Origin: JBBQSN01 sp963825505
GTDB lineage: Bacteria > Actinomycetota > Actinomycetes > Actinomycetales > CAWJMD01
Reading direction: 5' to 3'
Assembly (NCBI GenBank): GCA_963825505.1
Contig: CAWGTL010000013.1
Coordinates: 1 to 64,000, forward strand
DNA: 64,000 nt
The notes beneath the pieces were generated by a model. It worked only from the letters and a program-made list of their open reading frames with translations, had not been told where the DNA came from and did not search any database. Below, in pieces: positions 58,496-64,000 of the stretch. Each line of letters starts with the position of its first letter. Position 1 is the first letter of the stretch. The position numbers were made by a program, and so were the translations under genes.

Positions 58496-58909
58496 ATGCA
58501 GGTCACACAGGTAGGTGCCGCCTACGCGGTCACGGACCCCTCGACCGCCGGCGCGTGGTTCGACGAGCAGCTCGGGTTCCGCGTCCTGCTGGACCTCGGC
58601 TGGTACGTGAGCACCCAGCACCCGGACCACCCCGGGCTGAGTGTCGACTTCGTCCGGAACGACCACGACACGTGGGTGGAGCCGGCGGCGGGGGTGCGCG
58701 GGGCGATGCTCGCCCTCGTGGTCCCGGACGTTGACCAGCAGCACCGGCGGTTGGTGGCGGGCGGCGCCGCGGTGCTGAAGCCCCTGGTCACCGAGCCGTG
58801 GGGGCAGCGCCGGGTGCAGGTGGCCGGGCCCGAGGGCCTGGTGGTCGAGCTGGTGCAGCCGGTCGAGCCCGACCCCGAGTGGCTGGCGTCCCAGAACCCC
58901 TCCGGCTGA
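58496..58909 (+). CDS. VOC family (glyoxalase/bleomycin-resistance-like) protein
   Basis: A 137-residue protein with two beta-alpha-beta-beta-beta units. It opens with MQVTQVGAAYAVTDPSTAGAW, then FDEQLGFRVL. The second half has GAMLALVVPDVDQQHRRLVAGG and GPEGLVVELVQP, with the final Glu as a metal ligand. The substrate is unknown. ATG 58496 is supported by the CAGGCT box. Confidence 0.85.
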   Translation: MQVTQVGAAYAVTDPSTAGAWFDEQLGFRVLLDLGWYVSTQHPDHPGLSVDFVRNDHDTWVEPAAGVRGAMLALVVPDVDQQHRRLVAGGAAVLKPLVTEPWGQRRVQVAGPEGLVVELVQPVEPDPEWLASQNPSG

Positions 58910-58923
58910 AGCCGGATCGGCGA

Positions 58924-59583
58924 CTACGACCCCGGCGAGACCAGACCCGACTCGTAGGCGAACACCACGGCCTGGACCCGGTCGCGCAGGTCGAGCTTGG
59001 TGAGCACCCGCGAGACGTGCGTCTTCACGGTCGCCTCGCCGAGGAACAGCCTGCCGGCGATCTCCGAGTTGGACAGCCCGGCGGCCACCAGCCCCAGCAC
59101 CTCGCGCTCGCGCTCGGTGAGCGCCGCGAGCAGGTCGGGACGGTAGGCGACCGACCGACCGCCGGCGAACCGCGAGATCACCCGGGTGGTCACCTCGGGG
59201 GCGAGCAGCGCGTGCCCCTCCGCGACCTTGCGGACGGCGTCGACGAGGTCGTCGGGGTCGGCGTTCTTCAGCAGGAACCCGCTGGCGCCGGCGCGCAGCG
59301 CGTCGAACAGGTAGTCGTCGCGGTCGAAGGTGGTGAGCACCACGACCCGGCCGTGCCCGGCGGCGACGATCTGCTCAGTGGCGCGTACCCCGTCCAGCAC
59401 CGGCATCTGCACGTCCATCAGCACGACGTCGGGTCGCAGCTCAGCGGCCGCGGCCACCGCCTGCTCGCCGTCGGCGGCCTCGCCCACGACCTCGATGCCG
59501 TCCTCGACGGACAGGATCATGGCGAAACCCGAACGCACCAGGGCCTGGTCGTCGACGAGCAGCACCCTCAGCGGCTCGTTCAC
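58924..59583 (-). CDS. LuxR family two-component response regulator
   Basis: A 219-residue regulator. The receiver domain (1-120) has VLLVDDQALVR, the phospho-acceptor Asp in VVLMDVQMPVLDG and the Lys in GFLLKNADP. The LuxR helix-turn-helix (about 150-212) has LTEREREVLGLVAAGLSNSEIA and ATVKTHVSRVL. It overlaps the histidine kinase stop by 4 bases. Its target may be the nearby ABC exporter, but no site was found. Confidence 0.93.
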   Translation of the reverse strand: MNEPLRVLLVDDQALVRSGFAMILSVEDGIEVVGEAADGEQAVAAAAELRPDVVLMDVQMPVLDGVRATEQIVAAGHGRVVVLTTFDRDDYLFDALRAGASGFLLKNADPDDLVDAVRKVAEGHALLAPEVTTRVISRFAGGRSVAYRPDLLAALTEREREVLGLVAAGLSNSEIAGRLFLGEATVKTHVSRVLTKLDLRDRVQAVVFAYESGLVSPGS

Positions 59584-60920
59584 GCGCTGCTCGCCAGCTG
59601 GTCAGCCACCACCGGGTACCGCACCCGCACCCGGTACCCGCCGAGCGGCCGCGGGCCGATCTCGACCTGGCCGTGGTGCAGGGCTGCGCGCTCGCGCATC
59701 CCCAGGTGCCCGAGCCCGCTCGCGGTGGCGGACGAAGGACGCGGTCGCCCGTCGTCCAGCACCTCGAGCTCCACCCACGGGGTGTCCGTGCCGGAGTCGC
59801 TGTGCCGCAACGTCATCTTGGCGGTCCGCGCGGTGGAGTGCCGGCGCACGTTGGCCAACGCCTCCTGGGCGGTGCGGTACAGCGACAGCGAGACCGTGCT
59901 CGGGATCGGGCGATCAGGACCCACCCGGTCGAGCTCGACCCGCAGACCCGCCTCGCCCGCCTCGGAGACCAGGGCCTCCAGCGCCTCGATCCCCGGCTGC
60001 GGCGAGCGTGGGGCTGACGACTCGTCCGCGGTACCGCCGGAGCCGGGCTCGGACCGGAGAACCCCCAGCAGCTGACGCATCTCCCCCACGGCCGACCGGC
60101 TCGACTGCTCGACCGACGTCAGCGCGCGGCCGGCGGCCTCCGCGTCGCGGCCGAGAACCCTTCTCGCAGCGGCGGCCTGGACGCCGATCACCGACACGTG
60201 GTGGGCGGCCACGTCATGCAGCTCGCGCGCGATCCGCAGCCGCTCGTCGAGCACCGCACGCCGCTGCTCGGACTCCTGCTGCTGCTCCAGCGTGATGGCC
60301 TGCAGCCGCAGCTGCTCGCGCTGACGTGCGCTGCGCCAGGCCATCTGGCCACCGATCCAGGCGGCACCGAAGTACACGGCGTTGACGCCCACCTGGTACA
60401 GGACGAACGACACGTACGGCGTCAGCAGGCCGCGCTGGTCGGCCGCGACCTCCGGCACGGCGTCGATCACGCCGGCGGTCGTCACCAGGATCGCGACCCA
60501 CACGAACATCCCCAGCACCACGACGGCGAGCGCACCCTGAACCACCCGGCGGTCGCGACCCCACGCGGCAGCGGTGAACAGCGCCACGAAGAAGAAGGCC
60601 TGGACGCTGAACTGCACGCTCAGGATCGGGTCGCGGACGCCCACGGCCAGGAACACGCCCGCGGACACCAGCATCACGACCACGGGATACCGCCGTCGGA
60701 CGGCGAGCGGGAGGGCCGCGGCCACCGACCACGCCGCCTGCTCCAGGTCGCTGGTCGTCGCGGACTCGAGCAGCCCCGAGCTGCGCCCGATCTCCCACGT
60801 CACCAGGGCCACGAGCACCAGCAACCCGCCGACGACGACGTCGCGGCGCAGCGCGGCCGGCCCGGGTGTCGGGCGCCGCCAGTCGCCCCCGGGCAGGGTG
60901 GCGGACGACGGGGTGCTCAC
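59580..60920 (-). CDS. Sensor histidine kinase (HisKA_3 type)
   Basis: A 446-residue membrane kinase. Four to five helices are in residues 30-185, then a short coiled linker. The HisKA_3 box is LRIARELHDVAAHHVSVIGVQAA (in part), with the phospho-His. The ATPase domain ends GLGHLGMRERAALHHGQVEIGP. The stimulus is unknown. GTG 60920 is preceded by TAGGCT at 6 bases, so a leaderless transcript covers this kinase and the regulator. Confidence 0.92.
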   Translation of the reverse strand: MSTPSSATLPGGDWRRPTPGPAALRRDVVVGGLLVLVALVTWEIGRSSGLLESATTSDLEQAAWSVAAALPLAVRRRYPVVVMLVSAGVFLAVGVRDPILSVQFSVQAFFFVALFTAAAWGRDRRVVQGALAVVVLGMFVWVAILVTTAGVIDAVPEVAADQRGLLTPYVSFVLYQVGVNAVYFGAAWIGGQMAWRSARQREQLRLQAITLEQQQESEQRRAVLDERLRIARELHDVAAHHVSVIGVQAAAARRVLGRDAEAAGRALTSVEQSSRSAVGEMRQLLGVLRSEPGSGGTADESSAPRSPQPGIEALEALVSEAGEAGLRVELDRVGPDRPIPSTVSLSLYRTAQEALANVRRHSTARTAKMTLRHSDSGTDTPWVELEVLDDGRPRPSSATASGLGHLGMRERAALHHGQVEIGPRPLGGYRVRVRYPVVADQLASSA

Positions 60921-61011
60921 GCCGGGAGCCTAGTTGGGCCGCAGCGGCACCGGATCAGCCCGTGGACGGACCGGCGGGGTCCCCCTGGGGACGGCCCGTC
61001 GGGACGGCAGA

Positions 61012-62202
61012 TCAGGACAGCAGCGCGTCGACGAACGCCTCGGGCTCGAAGGGCGCCAGGTCGTCGGCCCCCTCGCCGAGGCCCACCAGCTTCACCGGCA
61101 CGCCGAGCTGTCGCTGGACGGCCACGACGATGCCACCCTTGGCGGTGCCGTCGAGCTTGGTGAGCACGATCCCGCTCACGTCGACCACCTCGGCGAACAC
61201 CTGGGCCTGGCGCAGCCCGTTCTGGCCGGTGGTGGCGTCGAGCACCAGCAGCACCTCGTCGACCGTCTGGCCGGCACCCATCGCCTTCTCGGTGACGCGC
61301 TTGACCTTGCCCAGCTCGTCCATCAGGCCGGCCTTGTTCTGCAGCCGGCCGGCGGTGTCGATCACCACGACGTCGGCCTCGAGCTCGATGGCCGCCTGGA
61401 CGGCCTCGAACGCCACCGACGCCGGGTCGGCGCCGTCGCGGTCGGAGCGGATCGTGGGGACGCCGACGCGCTCGCCCCAGGTGGCCAGCTGCTCGGCGGC
61501 GGCGGCACGGAAGGTGTCGGCCGCGCCGAGCACGACGTCCTTGTCCTGCGCCACGAGCACCCGGGCCAGCTTCCCGACCGTGGTGGTCTTGCCGGTGCCG
61601 TTCACCCCGACCACCAGCACGACGGCCGGACGCCCCGGCGCCTCGACCGACAGGGTGCGGTCCATCGCGGGGTCGACGAGGGCGATCAGCTCCTCGCGGA
61701 GCATCGCCCGGACGGCCTGCGGGTCGGCCGTGCCCTCGACCGCGACCCGGCCGCGCAGCCGGTCGACCAGCTCGGTGGTGGGCCCGGTGCCGAGGTCGGC
61801 CAGCAGGAGGGTCTCCTCCACCTCGTCCCAGGTGGCCTCGTCGACCTTGTCACGGGTGAGCAGGGCCAGCAGGCCCTTGCCGAGCGCGGTGTTCGAGCGC
61901 GCGAGGCGGGCGCGCAGCCGCACCATCCGGCCGGCAACCGGGTCGGGACGCTCGACCGTCGGGACCGGCTCGAGCTCCGGCTCCAGGACGTCGACGCCGC
62001 CGGGGACGTCCTGGATCGTGCGGGTCGGGGTGTCGCGCGGGGCCTCGGCGTCGTCGCCGACGCCGGGCCGGTAGTCGACGCCGGGCTTCGGAGCCGGGGG
62101 GGCCGGGCGTCGGCCGGGGCGGCGCAGGAGAGCCAGGCCGCCGCCGACCACGACGACGAGGATCGCGACGGCCAGGCCGACGATGGTGAGGAGGTCGTCC
62201 AC
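61012..62202 (-). CDS. ftsY: Signal recognition particle receptor FtsY
   Basis: A 396-residue SRP receptor GTPase. A short N-terminal membrane helix (5-26) is uncommon in FtsY and is followed by an acidic Pro/Glu linker (27-80). The NG domain holds VVGVNGTGKTTTVGKL, LGAADTFRAAAAEQL, VVIDTAGRLQNKAGLM and TKLDGTAKGG. It works with Ffh (47.5 kb). The gene lies next to smc, the conserved order. Confidence 0.96.
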   Translation of the reverse strand: MDDLLTIVGLAVAILVVVVGGGLALLRRPGRRPAPPAPKPGVDYRPGVGDDAEAPRDTPTRTIQDVPGGVDVLEPELEPVPTVERPDPVAGRMVRLRARLARSNTALGKGLLALLTRDKVDEATWDEVEETLLLADLGTGPTTELVDRLRGRVAVEGTADPQAVRAMLREELIALVDPAMDRTLSVEAPGRPAVVLVVGVNGTGKTTTVGKLARVLVAQDKDVVLGAADTFRAAAAEQLATWGERVGVPTIRSDRDGADPASVAFEAVQAAIELEADVVVIDTAGRLQNKAGLMDELGKVKRVTEKAMGAGQTVDEVLLVLDATTGQNGLRQAQVFAEVVDVSGIVLTKLDGTAKGGIVVAVQRQLGVPVKLVGLGEGADDLAPFEPEAFVDALLS

Positions 62203-62223
62203 GGGGGTCGAGTGTTCCAGGCC

Positions 62224-62751
62224 TCAGCCGCGCGCGTGCCGCGGGCCGGGCTGGAGCTGCTCCCAGGCGAGGACGCCCTCGGCGGCGCGCGTGCGCGGAC
62301 GTCGCGCCTCGCGCACGTCGACGACCTCGGGAGCTCGCGCCGACGCGCGGTCGCGCACCGGGGTGGGCTCGGCCACCGGAGCAGGTTCCGCGGCGGGGGC
62401 GGGCTCGGGTGCCGGCGTCGGCTCGGCGACCGGGGCGGGCTCGGCGACCGGCTCCGGAGCGGGCTCCTGCGTGGCGGCGGGCGTGCCGCCCGTGTCGTCC
62501 GTGCCGCCGGTGTCGTCCGTGCCGTCCGTGCGCGCCGCGACCTTCCCGCGCGTGGTCTGGCCGACGTCGACCGCCACCTGCCGGGCCTGCCGCGCGGCGC
62601 GACCGGCGTTGCGACGGGCCTGGACCACGTGGGCGCGACCACGTGGGGTCAGCACCTGGCGGCCCTCGCGCAGCTGCGGAACGGCCACCACGGCCAGCAC
62701 CACGACGGCAGCGACGACGATCACGAGCATCCCCACCACGACGGCTGTCAC
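62224..62751 (-). CDS. Single-pass membrane protein with Pro/Ala/Glu-rich tail
   Basis: A 175-residue protein: one N-terminal helix (TAVVVGMLVIVVAAVVVLAV), a basic segment (RAHVVQARRNAGRAARQARQV) and then about 70 residues of EPAPEPVAEPAPVAEP-like repeats. No family is recognised. It lies between smc and ftsY. GTG 62751 is used; GTG 62769 would add 6 basic residues. No ribosome site distinguishes them. Confidence 0.6.
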   Translation of the reverse strand: MTAVVVGMLVIVVAAVVVLAVVAVPQLREGRQVLTPRGRAHVVQARRNAGRAARQARQVAVDVGQTTRGKVAARTDGTDDTGGTDDTGGTPAATQEPAPEPVAEPAPVAEPTPAPEPAPAAEPAPVAEPTPVRDRASARAPEVVDVREARRPRTRAAEGVLAWEQLQPGPRHARG

Positions 62752-62831
62752 GCGTCTACCGTGCCTCACCGTGGCACCGCCCACCAACTCGGCGAGCCGC
62801 CAGCACGTACCGAACCGGTGCCGGTCCGGTC

Positions 62832-64000
62832 TCACGCCGGGGCGGGGACCTCTTCGCGGCCGGCGATCCGCTGGCTGATCACGGTGGTGACGCCGTCACC
62901 GCGCATCGTGACGCCGTACAGCGCGTCGGCGACCTCCATCGTCCGCTTCTGGTGCGTGATGACGATCAGCTGGGACGACTCGCGCAGCTCGGAGAAGATC
63001 CCGATCAGCCGGCCGAGGTTGACGTCGTCGAGCGCCGCCTCGACCTCGTCCATGACGTAGAACGGGCTCGGCCGCGCCTTGAAGATGGCGACGAGGAGCG
63101 CCACCGCCGTCAGCGACCGCTCGCCGCCGGACAGCAGCGACAGGCGCTTGACCTTCTTGCCCGCCGGCCGGGCCTCGACGTCGATACCGGTGGAGAGCAT
63201 GTCGTCGGGGTCGGTGAGCACCAGCCGCCCCTCGCCGCCGGGGAACAGCCGGGAGAACACCTGCTCGAACTCGCGCGCGGTGTCGGCGTAGGCCTCGGAG
63301 AACACCTGCTGCACCCGCGCGTCGATCTCGGTGACGATGTCGAGCAGGTCCTTGCGGGAGCGTTCGAGGTCGCGCAGCTGCTCGGTGAGGAACGTGCCGC
63401 GCTCCTCCAGCGCCGCGAACTCCTCGAGCGCCAGCGGGTTCACCCGACCGAGCGCCGACAGCGCCCGCTCGGCGCGGCGCAGCCGCTTGAGCTGGTCGTC
63501 GCGGACGAACGGCACCGGCTCGGCAGGCGTCTGCGGCTCGGGATCGCCCGGCGCCGGCGGCGAGGGCGGGACCATCAGGTGCGGGCCGAACTCCTCGACC
63601 AGGACGTCGGGGTCGGTGCCGAGCTCGTCGACCGCGCGCTGCTGGAGCTGGTCGATCCGCAGCCGCTGCTGGGCGCGGGCGACCTCGTCGCGGTGCACCG
63701 AGTCGGTGAGCCGGGCGAGCTCGGTGCCGAGGTCGTCCAGCTCGACCCGGCGCGCCGCGGTGGCGGCCTCCCGCTCGCTGCGCTCCCGCTCGGCGGCGTC
63801 GCGGGCCGAGGCCGCGGCGAGCAGCGTGCCCTCGAGGTGCTCGAGCGTGCGCTCGACCCCGGTGCGGACGGCGGCGGCCACCTCGACCTGGCGGCGGCGC
63901 TGCTCGGCGCGGCGGGCGGCCCGCTCGCGGGCCTCGACCTCGCGGGCGGCGGCGCGCTCGAGCGACTCGGCCCGTCCGGCCAGGCTCCGCAGCCGCTCCT
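62832..64000 (-). CDS. smc: Chromosome segregation protein SMC, C-terminal part
   Basis: The final 389 residues of SMC, a ring ATPase that compacts and segregates the chromosome. The coiled coil (from the window edge to about 63450) is Arg/Glu/Ala-rich. GRVNPLALEEFAALEER begins the C-terminal head. The ABC signature is RLSLLSGGERSLTAVALLVAIF (in part), Walker B is FYVMDEVEAALDDVN and the H-loop is LIVITHQKRTMEVAD. The N-terminus lies beyond the window. Confidence 0.96.
   Translation of the reverse strand, partial: ERLRSLAGRAESLERAAAREVEARERAARRAEQRRRQVEVAAAVRTGVERTLEHLEGTLLAAASARDAAERERSEREAATAARRVELDDLGTELARLTDSVHRDEVARAQQRLRIDQLQQRAVDELGTDPDVLVEEFGPHLMVPPSPPAPGDPEPQTPAEPVPFVRDDQLKRLRRAERALSALGRVNPLALEEFAALEERGTFLTEQLRDLERSRKDLLDIVTEIDARVQQVFSEAYADTAREFEQVFSRLFPGGEGRLVLTDPDDMLSTGIDVEARPAGKKVKRLSLLSGGERSLTAVALLVAIFKARPSPFYVMDEVEAALDDVNLGRLIGIFSELRESSQLIVITHQKRTMEVADALYGVTMRGDGVTTVISQRIAGREEVPAPA

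Overview
This window is chromosomal DNA from a high-G+C actinomycete, most likely a Nocardioides-like member of the Nocardioidaceae. Several features support this. There is mycothiol-type redox control (sigR-rsrA), a nickel superoxide dismutase with its maturation protease, the actinobacterial ribosomal microprotein bL37, a WhiG/FliA sigma factor, DUF2469, a DivIVA-domain protein, GTG starts at about half of the genes, and a MctP-DUF3311 transporter pair. The family assignment is an inference from gene content and order; no rRNA or tRNA gene was seen.

Layout. 1-6.6 kb: a broken malic enzyme, sodX/sodN, a monocarboxylate transporter, a ThDP enzyme and an acetyltransferase. 6.2-9.1 kb: a FlK-like thioesterase, a lone PilT-type ATPase, a GlxA-type regulator divergent from a small membrane protein, and bL37. 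9.2-15.7 kb: rsrA-sigR, ferritin, SRAP peptidase, DoxX protein, aroA, rsgA, an APH-like kinase and a decayed RibD-type reductase. 15.7-18.7 kb: an acyl-CoA synthetase, a PPOX-fold protein and a DivIVA-domain protein. From 18.7 kb to the end runs a housekeeping block on the minus strand. Read from the right it is smc, ftsY, amtB-glnB-glnD, ffh, rpsP-khpA-rimM-trmD-rplS, two lepB genes, rnhB-DUF2469-yraN-comM-dprA-xerC-whiG, then rpsB-tsf-pyrH-frr-cdsA-rlmN. This block covers secretion (SRP, FtsY, signal peptidases), tRNA and ribosome maturation, chromosome segregation, DNA uptake and nitrogen sensing.

Accessory genes interrupt that block at three places. At 26.1-30.9 kb there is a membrane pair, a DUF4397 protein with a class F sortase, an M23 peptidase and two fluoride channels. 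At 42.2-46.8 kb there is a DNA glycosylase fused to an Mrr-N-like domain, a mycothiol-dependent enzyme, an ECF42 sigma/YCII pair and an amidohydrolase. At 54.4-60.9 kb there is an ABC exporter, two HNH nucleases, a VOC protein and a two-component system.

Regulation is unusually legible. A SigR promoter (GGAAT-N18-GTT) lies upstream of sigR, a four-half-site GlnR operator upstream of amtB-glnB-glnD, and an ECF42-type promoter upstream of the YCII/sigma pair. At least 17 genes have a TA/CA-NNNT box 6-8 nt from the start codon and usually no Shine-Dalgarno, which suggests leaderless transcripts.

Several genes are damaged: the malic enzyme (two frameshifts), rpsB (a frameshift in its tail), the M23 gene (no stop of its own), a RibD-type reductase remnant, and a trypsin-like protease without its N-terminus. 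The single-base losses at G/C runs may be assembly errors rather than biology. No stretch over 300 bases lacks a gene.
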